NCBI RefSeq assembly: GCF_021728295.1
Contig: NZ_JAKJXE010000018.1
Span: 34,334-98,333 of the forward strand
DNA length: 64,000 nucleotides
Origin: Pseudomonas petrae
Lineage (GTDB): Bacteria; Pseudomonadota; Gammaproteobacteria; Pseudomonadales; Pseudomonadaceae
Reading direction: 5' to 3'
Shown here: piece by piece, positions 41,364 to 49,987 of the stretch
Numbering within the stretch: the first letter of the stretch is position 1
Layout of the letters: each line of letters opens with the position of its first letter
Position numbers and translations under genes: made by a program
The notes under the pieces: generated by a model
Seen by the model: the letters and a program-made list of their open reading frames with translations, nothing else
Database searches by the model: none
What the model was told of the DNA's origin: nothing

Positions 41364-42794
41364 ATGCAAGGAGATCATCTGGAAACCGTTTGCGGTTGCG
41401 TAGTAGGAGGTGCCGGACCTGCGGGGATGGGACTGCTTTTCAACGCATTGAAAAGTGGCGCCATGCCAGAACTGGCCAAGGAAGGTTTAATCATTGTCGA
41501 CGCAAGTCCCACGCCGGGCACGGGTCGTTTGGGCGATTACCGGATCACTGCCAACTCGGTGGGCGATGTGTTCCTTGATTGTCTGCGCGACCCGGCTTTG
41601 CGTGATGTATTCGAACCCCTCGAACATTCGTCCGCCTACTGGCGCATCCGTCGTCAGGCGCAAAGCGCGCCGCAGTTGGCGGACGTCGCTGAACTGCTGG
41701 CGGAAGCCTCGAAGCTGGTGCTCGACTTTATCGTCGAGCGCTACGGCGTGAAGTTATGGAGCAGCACAACGATCACCGAGATCGTGCGCGAAGGTGACGA
41801 TTACCAGGTGTGGGTCGAGTCCGACGGCCGCAGTCGGCGTATTCGCAGCCGTGCAGTCGTCCTCAATCTGGGCGGCTGGCAGGACCCGCAGCACCTGCTC
41901 GACAGCCTGGCGGATCAAGGCCTTGCGGTGCCGCCCTCGGCGCAGATCCAGAGCGCCGATGCCCTGTTGAGAATGAATGCCGTGCAACTGCGCCACCTCT
42001 TCGCGACAACGCTGGCGGCCAAGGGCCGGGTGTGCGTCGTGGGCGGCTCCCACAGCGCGTTCTCGGTGCTGGAAAACCTGGCCGACGCGCTGGAGTTTGC
42101 CGGCCTGGAGGAGGTCACGCTGGTACACCGTTCGCCGATCCGCCTGTTTTACGAAACCCCGCAGGCCGCGCTGGACGCGGGCTATGTGTTCGATGCGGCC
42201 AGGGATGTCTGCCCGGTTTCGGGTCGGGTCAACCGGTCAGGCGGTTTGCGCTACCGGGCGCTGGATGTGGGGCGTGAAGCCCTGTCCAAAGGCCTGATCG
42301 GCAAGACCGGCGTGCGCGTGCAGTTGCTGCAAACCCATCAGGGCCCGGCCGATCAGTGCGAGCGCGCCCGTCAGGCGCTGGCGGAAGCCGACATTGTCGT
42401 GCAGTGCACGGGCTATCAGCCGGTGCTGCCAGCATTGAGTCATGCCGGTGGCGAGGCCATCACGCTGATGGAGGTCAAGGGCGGGCTGGATTCCGATCCT
42501 TCGGGTTGTCCGCTCGATGCCAGCGGTCAGCGCCTGCATGGCCTGCACCTGTTCGGTCTGGGGGCAGGGCTGGGAGTCGATCCGCGATTGGGCAGCGAAG
42601 CGTCGTTTGACGGCCGCATCTATGGCGTCTGGCAGTTTCATCACGACGCCAGCGGCGTGGTGATCGATTCGGTCCTGACCCGCTTGCAGACCCCTGCCGT
42701 GCAACCCATCCCTGCGGCGCCACGGCTGGTGTCCAGTCGCAGCGAAGATCGACTGCCGTTCCTCTGGCCCGTGCTGGTCAACGCGCAATCCTGA
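41364..42794 (+). CDS. FAD/NAD(P)-binding monooxygenase-like protein
   Basis: This 476-residue flavoprotein has two nucleotide-binding segments: CGCVVGGAGPAGMGLLF for FAD near the N-terminus, and RVCVVGGSHSAFSVLENL for NAD(P) in the middle. The order resembles lysine/ornithine N-hydroxylases and MbtG-like enzymes, but no siderophore genes are nearby, so the substrate is unknown. ATG 41364 follows GGAG with eight bases between. A TTG at 41289 is in frame and would add 25 residues. A long AT-rich leader lies upstream, and the reductase gene comes 181 bp after. Confidence 0.78.
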   Translation: MQGDHLETVCGCVVGGAGPAGMGLLFNALKSGAMPELAKEGLIIVDASPTPGTGRLGDYRITANSVGDVFLDCLRDPALRDVFEPLEHSSAYWRIRRQAQSAPQLADVAELLAEASKLVLDFIVERYGVKLWSSTTITEIVREGDDYQVWVESDGRSRRIRSRAVVLNLGGWQDPQHLLDSLADQGLAVPPSAQIQSADALLRMNAVQLRHLFATTLAAKGRVCVVGGSHSAFSVLENLADALEFAGLEEVTLVHRSPIRLFYETPQAALDAGYVFDAARDVCPVSGRVNRSGGLRYRALDVGREALSKGLIGKTGVRVQLLQTHQGPADQCERARQALAEADIVVQCTGYQPVLPALSHAGGEAITLMEVKGGLDSDPSGCPLDASGQRLHGLHLFGLGAGLGVDPRLGSEASFDGRIYGVWQFHHDASGVVIDSVLTRLQTPAVQPIPAAPRLVSSRSEDRLPFLWPVLVNAQS

Positions 42795-42975
42795 CTGTCC
42801 TTGCAACACTTGCATCCCGGCGCTCCTTTGGTTAGGCAGCCCGGGATTTTTTTTGCCCGTGATTCAGCGGGAACAAAATATATGTTGGCCGCCATATAAG
42901 CAGTTCGCAAGAGTCCGACCGCTCATCTATTCTGCATGCCTGACCCTCGACGTTGCATCGAACAGGAACTGACCA

Positions 42976-43908
42976 ATGCGTATTTTGATGGTGGGCGCGG
43001 GTGCGATCGGCGGCTATTTCGGCGGCCGATTGCTGGATGCCGGGCGAGACGTGACCTTTCTGGTGCGCGAAGGACGGGCGCAGGAGCTGGAGCGTGACGG
43101 GCTGATCGTGCGCAGCCCGCTGGGTAACATCGAGTACCCCTCGCCGCCGCAGGTCATGGCGGCGATGCTCGACACGCCCTTTGACCTGATCGTCCTCAGT
43201 TGCAAGGCCTACGACCTCGACAGCGCCATGGAATCGTTCGCGCCCGCAGTGGGGCCGGAGACGCTGATCCTTCCGTTGCTCAATGGCATGGCGCATCTGG
43301 ATCGTCTGGCGGAGCGGTTCTCTCCCGCAAACGTGCTCGGCGGCCAATGCCTGATCTCGCTGGATCGCGATGCCTCGGGCGCCATCCTTCACTTGAACGA
43401 CACCCACCAGCTCTCGTTCGGCGAACGTGACGGCGGGCTGACCCCGCGCATTCAGAAGGTTGCCGAGGCGCTAGGCAATGCGGGATTTGATGCTGTGCTG
43501 AGTGAGCAGATTACTCAGGAGATGTGGGAAAAATGGTGCTTCATCGCGACCGGGGCCGGCATTACCGGATCAATGCGTGCGAGCATCGGCGACGTGGTCG
43601 CCAGTGGCGGGGCAGGGCTGATTCTGAAGCTGCTGGATGAGTGCGCCCAGGTGGCGGACCACGCCGGGCACCCGCTGCGCAGTGAAGTCCGCCAACGGTT
43701 CGAGAAGATGCTGACCACTCCCGGCTCGAAGATGACCGCCTCGATGCTCAGGGACATCGAGCGCGGTGCGCCGATCGAAGTGCAGCACGTATTCGGTGAG
43801 CTGATTGCCCGGCGGCCAGGCGCCGACAGGTCACCTGGAGAATCACTGTCGGCACTCGATTACGTGTATCTGCACCTGCGCGCGTATGAGGCGCGGCGGC
43901 TCACGTAA
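42976..43908 (+). CDS. panE: Ketopantoate reductase family protein (2-dehydropantoate 2-reductase-like)
   Basis: This 310-residue NADPH-dependent reductase of the ApbA/PanE family has the Rossmann GAGAIGGYFGGRL at residues 8-20. The catalytic Lys lies in the EMWEKWCFIATGAGI segment near residue 180, and the Asn/Ser/Asp set follows in the C-terminal helical domain (IERGAPIEVQHVFGELI). PanE makes pantoate for coenzyme A. Pseudomonads often carry several paralogues, so this may act on another 2-oxo acid. The gene is monocistronic, and the convergent peptidase gene ends 22 bp away. Confidence 0.8.
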   Translation: MRILMVGAGAIGGYFGGRLLDAGRDVTFLVREGRAQELERDGLIVRSPLGNIEYPSPPQVMAAMLDTPFDLIVLSCKAYDLDSAMESFAPAVGPETLILPLLNGMAHLDRLAERFSPANVLGGQCLISLDRDASGAILHLNDTHQLSFGERDGGLTPRIQKVAEALGNAGFDAVLSEQITQEMWEKWCFIATGAGITGSMRASIGDVVASGGAGLILKLLDECAQVADHAGHPLRSEVRQRFEKMLTTPGSKMTASMLRDIERGAPIEVQHVFGELIARRPGADRSPGESLSALDYVYLHLRAYEARRLT

Positions 43909-43930
43909 CAGGTCGGGAAGCAGGCGTACG

Positions 43931-45184
43931 TTATTTGGCCGGCGTGTGCGTCGCCAGCTCCATGATCATCCGCGTCAGCAGGTAAATGCGCGGCGACACG
44001 CTGTCGACTTCGGCATATTCCTCGGGCGTGTGAATGTTGCCGCCAACGATGCCGAAGCCGTCCAGTGTTGGCACGCCGACCCCGGCCGAGAGGCTCGCAT
44101 CGGCCGCGCCGCCGCTGCCTTCGACGGTCAGCTTGCGGCCGATCTCGCCGTAGATGCCCTGGGCGATATCGACCAGCTTGTCGGTTTCCGGCGTCTGGGG
44201 CATTGGCGGCAAACCGCGCTCCAGGCGGGTGGTCACTTCGGTGTCCGGGATCAGTTTGTCAGCCGACACCCGCGCCAGATCCTTCTCGATGCGATCGAAT
44301 TCTTCCGGCACGGCGGCGCGCACATCGGCCTTGGCGGTGGCCTGATCGGGGATCACGTTGGTGCGATCGCCCGCGTTGAGCACGGTGAAGTTGATCGTGG
44401 TCTTCTTCTCGGCATCGCCCAGTTTGCCCAGTTGCAGGATCTGATGCGCAACCTCCATGGCCGCGTTGCGCCCCAGTTCCGGCGCGACGCCGGCATGGGA
44501 CGCCTTGCCCTTGACCTCGACCACCGCGGTGGCGCTGCCTTTGCGCCAGATCACCAGGCCGTCGGCGGGGCGTCCCGGCTCCAGATTCAAGGTCACATCG
44601 TGCTGTTTGGCGACTTTCTGAATCAGCGCGGTGGCGGCGGCCGAGCCGGTCTCCTCGCTGGCGTCCAGCAGGAAGGTAATCTGCGCGTAGTCCTTGAAGT
44701 CGAGCTTCTTCAGAATCTTCAGCGCGTAAATCCCGGCGACGATACCGCCCTTGTCGTCCATCACCCCTGGCCCGTACGCACGGCTGTCCTTGATGTGGAA
44801 CGGGCGGGCGGCGGCGGAGCCTTCCTTGAACACGGTGTCCATGTGCGCCATCAGCAGGATCTTTGCCTTGCCGCCGCCCTTGAGCGTCGCGACCACATGC
44901 TGGCTCTTGTCCGGCGCGGTGTTGGGGATCATCTCGATGGTTGCGCCGAGCGCCTTGAGCTGCGCGACGACGATGTCACGCACTTGGGTCAGTCCCGGCT
45001 CGTAGCCGGAGCCCGAATCGATATTGACCAGTTGCTCCAGCAGCTTCAGGGCTTCGTCCTTGTATTGCTCGGCATCCGCCTGGACCTGTTTGTTGGGCTC
45101 GGCGAAGGCAGGCGCTGCCGCTGAAAAAGCGATACCGAAGGCCAGCGCGCTGGCGAGAAGAGAACGGGAAAACGGCGAGGTCAT
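43931..45184 (-). CDS. Periplasmic M20 metallopeptidase (glutamate carboxypeptidase-like)
   Basis: This 417-residue zinc peptidase of family M20 resembles carboxypeptidase G2. A signal peptide covers residues 1-29, ending in AAPAFA. Zinc and catalytic residues appear in order: His/Asp in LLMAHMDTVFKEG, Asp in GVMDDKGGIVAG, Glu-Glu in LDASEETGSAAA, the Glu in LNLEPGRP and His in GGNIHTPEEYAE near the C-terminus. A dimerisation domain sits in the middle (about 210-325). CPG2-type enzymes release C-terminal glutamate from folates and peptides. ATG 45184 follows AAAGGA. Confidence 0.88.
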   Translation of the reverse strand: MTSPFSRSLLASALAFGIAFSAAAPAFAEPNKQVQADAEQYKDEALKLLEQLVNIDSGSGYEPGLTQVRDIVVAQLKALGATIEMIPNTAPDKSQHVVATLKGGGKAKILLMAHMDTVFKEGSAAARPFHIKDSRAYGPGVMDDKGGIVAGIYALKILKKLDFKDYAQITFLLDASEETGSAAATALIQKVAKQHDVTLNLEPGRPADGLVIWRKGSATAVVEVKGKASHAGVAPELGRNAAMEVAHQILQLGKLGDAEKKTTINFTVLNAGDRTNVIPDQATAKADVRAAVPEEFDRIEKDLARVSADKLIPDTEVTTRLERGLPPMPQTPETDKLVDIAQGIYGEIGRKLTVEGSGGAADASLSAGVGVPTLDGFGIVGGNIHTPEEYAEVDSVSPRIYLLTRMIMELATHTPAK

Positions 45185-45347
45185 GGTCGATCCTTTAAAT
45201 GGCATGAAAGGGGGTCGACCGACACCCTAGCCCGTTGCACAGGAGCGTGCCTGTCAAAACGCGTTATTCACATCGGCAAAAACGCCGAACCTTTAGGCTG
45301 GGCTACCCTCAACATTCCTACGTCAGTCATCAGAGGAGAGGCATCCC

Positions 45348-45584
45348 ATGCCGGTTAAGCACGATTTGTACGCGGACCTGAGCATCACCAAAGAAGAGCT
45401 CGCCAAGCGCAAAGGCAGCGACCCGAAGCTCAATGCCCTGGTCGATCATTACGATGAGCTGGACGCCCATATCGTCAGCGTCGAACAGGCGGGCGATGTC
45501 TCCGACGATGAATTGAAGAAACTCAAGGAAAAACGGGTGCAGGCAAAAGACACCATCGCCAGTCACCTGAACACAGCGGGCTGA
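45348..45584 (+). CDS. YdcH family (DUF465) small protein
   Basis: This 78-residue helical protein has the YdcH/DUF465 pattern: a first helix with DLSITKEELAKRKGSDPKLN, then LVDHYDELDAHI and a charged helix DDELKKLKEKRVQAKDTI. These proteins are small, soluble, of unknown function and often growth-phase regulated. The ATG follows AGAGGAGAGG. A terminator lies directly downstream, so the gene is monocistronic. Confidence 0.85.
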   Translation: MPVKHDLYADLSITKEELAKRKGSDPKLNALVDHYDELDAHIVSVEQAGDVSDDELKKLKEKRVQAKDTIASHLNTAG

Positions 45585-45607
45585 TTGGGTTAAACGGCTT
45601 AGTAACT

Positions 45608-45645
45608 AAAACGGCCGATCTCTTATGGAGGTCGGCCGTTTTTAG
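45608..45645 (+). terminator. Rho-independent terminator after the YdcH-family gene
   Basis: AAACGGCCGA (45609-45618) pairs with TCGGCCGTTT (45632-45641), followed by a T-rich tract. It starts 24 bp after the stop codon. Confidence 0.88.
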
Positions 45646-45772
45646 TTGGCGATACCAGATGTCCGTCAACTTTTCCCGGCATCCGGAAGTGCATCGTCCA
45701 ATACGCTGAATCTGTGTGGTCGCTCACGCTTAGTTGTCAGCGGGACGACTTCGATGGATCCAAAGTTCAGGC

Positions 45773-45802
45773 GAAAAAAAACGGCGTCTGGTCAGTCGCC
45801 GT
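45773..45802 (-). terminator. Rho-independent terminator of csrA
   Basis: ACGGCG (45781-45786) and CGCCGT (45797-45802) pair, with a run of eight T on the - strand. It lies about 60 bp past csrA. Confidence 0.85.
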
Positions 45803-45809
45803 CGCCGAT

Positions 45810-45836
45810 CTGTCAGCACCGGGTGGCCGCTGACAG
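45810..45836. other. Hairpin between csrA stop and its terminator
   Basis: CTGTCAGC (45810-45817) and GCTGACAG (45829-45836) form a perfect eight-base stem around an 11-base loop in the csrA 3' untranslated region. No T tract follows it, so it is not itself a terminator. It might serve as mRNA stabiliser or as a processing site. Confidence 0.55.
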
Positions 45837-45862
45837 TTATCGCATAGCATAAACCGGTGGGT

Positions 45863-46051
45863 TTATTGCGGATCCTGCTCGGGTGCAGTCTCGGCCTTGA
45901 TGCGCTTGTAGATTTCTTCGCGGTGCACTGAAACATCTTTCGGAGCGTTGATGCCCAGACGGACTTGGAGGCCCTGAACGCCCAGAATGGTGACGGTGAT
46001 GTCGTCACCAATGTTTATGCTTTCGCCGACTTTGCGGGTGAGTATCAACAT
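45863..46051 (-). CDS. csrA: CsrA/RsmA-family RNA-binding post-transcriptional regulator (RsmE-type)
   Basis: This 62-residue CsrA/RsmA protein forms a dimer that binds GGA motifs in mRNA leaders and is titrated by Rsm small RNAs. The whole core is present: MLILTRKVGESINIG, then the strand with ITVTILGVQGLQVRLGI and the RNA-contacting VHREEIYKRI near residues 42-51, and a short acidic tail. In my memory it is closer to RsmE than to RsmA of P. protegens. The ATG at 46051 follows AAGGA. The frame upstream to 46138 is not plausible protein. Confidence 0.92.
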   Translation of the reverse strand: MLILTRKVGESINIGDDITVTILGVQGLQVRLGINAPKDVSVHREEIYKRIKAETAPEQDPQ

Positions 46052-46636
46052 AATCTTTTCCTTGATGGCCTCATGAAGCGCCTCTACCGGGAGGCTGGCG
46101 TGAGCCTTTGGGTGGTGGTAATTGCCGATTGCATCCAAATGCGTTCATCAGTATGACGCCATTGGTACGATTTTAATTCCCCAGGTTCATCGTCTCGTCA
46201 CAGTTAGCGTCGCTCCTGGGTGGAACGGCATGCGAATCTTGCCTGATGCTGGCGGCAAACTCCCGTGCAAATCGGCTATCGCATCGATAGCCAGATTCCG
46301 GGCGGCGCCTATTCCACACTCCTTTGGCCTTTATTGCAAAGAACTCATGCCGGGCGGCGATGAAATTTTCATTAGGTTGCCCCGTACGAGTTCTCTGAGA
46401 GGAGTGTAGGAGACTTCTGAAATCAGTACCGGCAAAACGCCGTAACTTTAATCGAATTGATGACGGGATGTGTGAACGGTTTTGTATCAGGCGCGATTGA
46501 CCAGACCTGAAGAGCCAAAGGTCAGCATCAGGAGAAGAACCGAGGGGAGCGGGAGGTTCTGAAATAACATGCCCACCGCGAGGGTGGGCATGGATGCAAC
46601 AGGGTGATCGCGCGTCAATAGGCCGCGATCAATCCA
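46052..46636. other. Intergenic region upstream of csrA and downstream of gntP
   Basis: These 585 bp have no supported gene. A frame at 46122-46409 (+) lacks a ribosome binding site and recognisable content. The csrA promoter and leader must lie in the left part and the gntP terminator at the right end. Confidence 0.45.
46561..46591 (-). terminator. Probable terminator of the gluconate permease gene
   Basis: ATGCCCACC (46569-46577) pairs perfectly with GGTGGGCAT (46583-46591). On the - strand the hairpin is followed by GTTATTTC, a weak T-rich tract. It lies 46 bp past gntP. Confidence 0.6.
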
Positions 46637-47989
46637 TCAGACGACCAGCGACAACAGCATGATCAGGATGATGCCTACCACCGAAAGGATGGTTTCCATC
46701 ACGGTCCAGGTTTTCAGGGTTTCGGCCACGGTCATGTTGAAGTACTGCTTGACCAGCCAGAAACCCGCGTCGTTCACGTGGGACAGGATCAGCGAACCGG
46801 CACCGGTTGCCAGAACCAGCAGTTCGCGGTTCACGCCCGGCACCATGCCAACCACCGGCGCGACAATCCCGGCACCGGTGATGGTGGCGACGGTCGCGGA
46901 ACCGGTGGCGATACGGATCACCGCAGCCACCAGCCACGCCAGCAGAATTGGTGAGATCTGCGCCTGCACGGCCATGTGGCCGATCAGGTTACCGACACCA
47001 CTGTCCACCAGCATCTGCTTGAAGCCACCGCCGGCACCGACGATCAGCACGATCGCGGCCACGGGCGCCAGGCTCTGGTCGAGCAGCTTGATGATGTGGT
47101 CGCGGCTGAAGCCACGGGCCGAGCCGAAGGTGTAGAACGCCAGCAGCAGGGCGAACAACAGGGCAGCGATAGGGTGACCGATGAAGTCCATCCAGATGCG
47201 GAAGATGTGACCGGCTGGCAGCGCGACGTCGGCGAACGTCTTGAGCAGCATCAGGAACACCGGCAGCAGGATCGTCACCAGGGTGATGGCAAAGCTCGGC
47301 AGGTTTTCGTTGGTCGATTCTTTGGCAATCTGGTCCATCAGCTCTTTCGACGGGTTGCCCGGAATGCGCTTGGCAATCCATTTACCGTAGATCGGGCCGG
47401 CGATGATCGCGGTCGGGAACGCTACGATCAGACCGTAGAAAATGGTCTTGCCGATGTCTGCGCTGAAGATGCCGATGGCCAGCAAAGGACCCGGATGCGG
47501 AGGCACCAGACCGTGTACGGCCGAGAGACCTGCCAGCAACGGAATGCCGATCTTGACGATGGAGACGCCGCTGCGACGTGCAACGATGAACACCAACGGG
47601 ATCAGCAGCACGAAGCCGATTTCGAAGAACAGCGGGATGCCCACCAGAAACGCCGAAAACATCATGGCCCAGTGCACGCGGTCCTTGCCGAAGCGACGGA
47701 TCAACGTCTGGGCGATCTGGTCAGCACCGCCGGAATCGGCCATCAGCTTGCCGAGCATGGTGCCCAGGCCGAGGATGATGCCGACGAAACCCAGCACGCC
47801 GCCGAAACCGTCCTGGAACGATTTCATCACTTTGTCCACCGGCATCCCGGAGGTCAGCCCGAGAAAACCGGCAGCGATCGTCAACGCAATAAAGGGGTGG
47901 ACTTTGAAGTTGGTGATCAGAAGCACAAGGCCAATGATGGTCACCAACGCATCGACCAGCAGATACGTGTCTTGAGTCATACCGAACAT
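46637..47989 (-). CDS. gntP: Gluconate permease (GntP family)
   Basis: This 450-residue inner-membrane permease of the GntP family has about 14 membrane spans. Typical parts are SGMPVDKVMKSFQDGFGGVLGF near residue 45 (given in part), IILGLGTMLGKLMADSGGAD, AGLSAVHGLVPPHPGPLLAI near residue 155, and RIATGSATVATITGAGIVAP near 365. It imports gluconate with protons. It starts at 47989 after GGAGAG. The kinase gene is 128 bp upstream in the same direction, and a GntR-type site lies between them, so it may also have its own promoter. Confidence 0.92.
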   Translation of the reverse strand: MFGMTQDTYLLVDALVTIIGLVLLITNFKVHPFIALTIAAGFLGLTSGMPVDKVMKSFQDGFGGVLGFVGIILGLGTMLGKLMADSGGADQIAQTLIRRFGKDRVHWAMMFSAFLVGIPLFFEIGFVLLIPLVFIVARRSGVSIVKIGIPLLAGLSAVHGLVPPHPGPLLAIGIFSADIGKTIFYGLIVAFPTAIIAGPIYGKWIAKRIPGNPSKELMDQIAKESTNENLPSFAITLVTILLPVFLMLLKTFADVALPAGHIFRIWMDFIGHPIAALLFALLLAFYTFGSARGFSRDHIIKLLDQSLAPVAAIVLIVGAGGGFKQMLVDSGVGNLIGHMAVQAQISPILLAWLVAAVIRIATGSATVATITGAGIVAPVVGMVPGVNRELLVLATGAGSLILSHVNDAGFWLVKQYFNMTVAETLKTWTVMETILSVVGIILIMLLSLVV

Positions 47990-48080
47990 GGGGGTGTCTC
48001 TCCGTTGTATTTTGTTTTTTTGGAGCTACTGCTTGACGCTGTTGCTCTCTGCCCTGTGAAGCGAGGGCAGCGTCATCAGA

Positions 48081-48097
48081 GACAGCGCTACCTTTGC
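48081..48097. promoter_or_regulatory. Candidate GntR operator before gntP
   Basis: GACAGCGCTACCTTTGC contains the AGCGCTA-N-CTT core seen also at 48701 and 48844. It lies about 95 bp upstream of the gntP start. Confidence 0.65.
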
Positions 48098-48117
48098 CGC
48101 TCACGCCTGATCGAGGA

Positions 48118-48684
48118 TCACGAGCCGGTGTGCGCGGTGACAGATTGGGTTTGAGATTCGGAGCCAGACTCGCTCCACCATGTGGCCGCTTCCTTACCGA
48201 TGGTCTCGATCGATTTAGTCGCGTCCACCACCAGTGTGCGGTCTTCGTTGTACGGAGGCTCGAGGGTTGCGAACTGGCTGTCGACCAGACTGGCCGGCAT
48301 GAAGTGCCCCGGGCGATGGGAGCAGCGTTCGGTGGCGAGTTCTTTGGTCAGCTCCAGAAACACGAAGCCCAGCTCGGGTACGGCTGCACGCAGACGTTCA
48401 CGGTAGATGAGTTTGAGGGAGGAGCAGGTCAGAACGGGCTTTTCGCCGTTTTGTAGAGCGGCGGCAACTTCTTCGCCGAGGCGGCTCAGCCAGCCGGCGC
48501 GATCGTTGTCGTCGAGCGGGTGGCCCGCGCTCATCTTGTCGATGTTGGCCTGAGGATGGAACGCATCACCCTCGATCAGGCGGCCGCCGCTGTTTTTAGC
48601 GATGGCCTCGCCGACGGCACTCTTGCCGCAGCCAGAAACACCCATTACCACGATGGCGGAAATAGCATGTGGAGCAGTAGTCAT
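48118..48684 (-). CDS. gntK: Gluconokinase
   Basis: This 188-residue kinase is of the small P-loop gluconokinase family. Walker A is GVSGCGKS (residues 15-22). The substrate region has EGDAFHPQANIDKMSAGHPL and DDDRAGWL-like DDNDRAGWLSRL, and VLTCSSLKLIYRERLR and RPGHFMPASLVDSQFATLE follow. It makes 6-phosphogluconate from gluconate and ATP, feeding the Entner-Doudoroff and pentose-phosphate pathways. The ATG at 48684 follows GAAGAGG. It is the first gene of the unit and diverges from the gntR gene. Confidence 0.93.
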   Translation of the reverse strand: MTTAPHAISAIVVMGVSGCGKSAVGEAIAKNSGGRLIEGDAFHPQANIDKMSAGHPLDDNDRAGWLSRLGEEVAAALQNGEKPVLTCSSLKLIYRERLRAAVPELGFVFLELTKELATERCSHRPGHFMPASLVDSQFATLEPPYNEDRTLVVDATKSIETIGKEAATWWSESGSESQTQSVTAHTGS

Positions 48685-48700
48685 AAAAACCTCTTCCCGG

Positions 48701-48714
48701 AGACAGCGCTGTCT
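48701..48714. promoter_or_regulatory. Candidate GntR operator before gntK
   Basis: AGACAGCGCTGTCT is a perfect 14-base palindrome with the AGCGCT core, 17 bp before the gntK start codon. It lies where a bound repressor would block transcription or initiation. Confidence 0.7.
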
Positions 48715-48843
48715 TCGCCGAATGGTGTGCAAGTCCGGCGAGACTGTTTCCAGGTGTAGTCATTGTTATGGGTATCTCGCTGATCCATGAGATGCATCAA
48801 TCCAGTCGTTTAGACGATCGAAAAGTTGCGGGCCTCCGTGAGA

Positions 48844-48857
48844 TAGCGCTACCTTAG
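48844..48857. promoter_or_regulatory. Candidate GntR operator before gntR
   Basis: TAGCGCTACCTTAG contains the AGCGCTA-N-CTT core of the other two sites and the palindrome TAGCGCTA. It lies 63-70 bp upstream of gntR, consistent with autoregulation. Confidence 0.65.
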
Positions 48858-48913
48858 AGCCCATCCCACACAATCGCAACCCCCGCAGCTTTCTTCCAAT
48901 CAGTTGGCAACGC

Positions 48914-49930
48914 ATGACACGCATTGGTTCCCGCTCCACCGGTCGTCCTACTCTCAACGAAGTCGCAAAACTGGCTGCCGTCTCGCCGATTACCGCATCC
49001 CGGGCCCTGCGTGGCGTGGCCACCGTTGCGCCTGAACTGGTAGAAAAGGTTCGCGCTGCTGCGCTGAGTCTAGGCTATGTCGCCAATCCTGCCGCACGGG
49101 CGCTGGCGTCCTCGCAAAGTCAGTCGGTGGTGGTGCTGGTGCCGTCGCTGTCCAACCAGTTGTTCATCGAAACGCTCGAAGCCATTCAGACGGTTCTGCG
49201 TCCGCGCGGGCTGGAAGTGGTCATCGGTAATTACCACTACTCGCCTATAGAAGAAGAGAACCTGCTGCGCAGTCATCTTTCCCACCGGCCGCGCGGCATT
49301 CTGCTGACCGGCTTTGACCGCAGCGTGGCGGCGCAGCAGTTGCTGGCGTCCAGCGGCGTACCGTGCGTGCACATGATGGAATTGGACCCGACCCGCGCCG
49401 AACCTTGCGTGGGGTTTTCCCAGCAACAGGCGGGTGCCGAGGCCGCGCGGCATCTGTTGAGCCGTGGTCGGCGGCGACTGGCGTACGTGGCGGCGCAGCT
49501 GGACCCACGGGTGATTCAACGCGGGGTCGGCTTTCGCGGCGTACTGGAGCAGGAAGGGCTGTATGACGAGGCGCTGCAGATGGCGTCGCCGCTGCCGTCG
49601 TCCATCGGTCTGGGCAGCGAGCTGTTTGCCCGATTGCTGGAAGCGCATCCGGATGTTGACGGGGTGTTTTTCTGCAATGACGACCTGGCCCAGGGCGCGT
49701 CGCTGGAAGCCCTGCGGCGGGGCATTCGCATTCCGGAACAGGTGTCGCTGATCGGCTTCAACGACCTGCCGGGTTCGGCGCACATGGTGCCGCGTCTGAC
49801 CTCCATTCGCACCCCGCGCGAACAGGTCGGCCAGCGCGCCGCGCAATTATTGCTCGGCTTGCTGGACGGCACGGTACACGAGGCGCAAGTGGATCTGGGG
49901 TTTGAACTGGTGGTGCGGGAGAGTACTTAG
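48914..49930 (+). CDS. gntR: LacI-family transcriptional repressor of gluconate genes
   Basis: This 338-residue LacI-family protein has an N-terminal HTH and hinge (RPTLNEVAKLAAVSPITASR, ALRG, then VAPELVEKVRAAALSLGYVANPAARAL in parts; residues about 10-68) and a periplasmic-binding-like effector domain after it (with IGFNDLPGSAHMVPRLTSIR near residue 280). It should repress gntK, gntP and itself and respond to gluconate or 6-phosphogluconate. The gene is divergent from gntK. Three sites with AGCGCT cores lie in the promoters. Confidence 0.92.
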   Translation: MTRIGSRSTGRPTLNEVAKLAAVSPITASRALRGVATVAPELVEKVRAAALSLGYVANPAARALASSQSQSVVVLVPSLSNQLFIETLEAIQTVLRPRGLEVVIGNYHYSPIEEENLLRSHLSHRPRGILLTGFDRSVAAQQLLASSGVPCVHMMELDPTRAEPCVGFSQQQAGAEAARHLLSRGRRRLAYVAAQLDPRVIQRGVGFRGVLEQEGLYDEALQMASPLPSSIGLGSELFARLLEAHPDVDGVFFCNDDLAQGASLEALRRGIRIPEQVSLIGFNDLPGSAHMVPRLTSIRTPREQVGQRAAQLLLGLLDGTVHEAQVDLGFELVVREST

Positions 49931-49987
49931 GCGCTTTCGTGAGCAAGCCCACTCTCACCTCTGCATCGCCGCACCGCTTACGCTCGA

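Noticed and set aside
46122..46409. 95-codon + strand ORF upstream of csrA
   Set aside because: It overlaps the csrA promoter and leader region and has no ribosome binding site or family resemblance.
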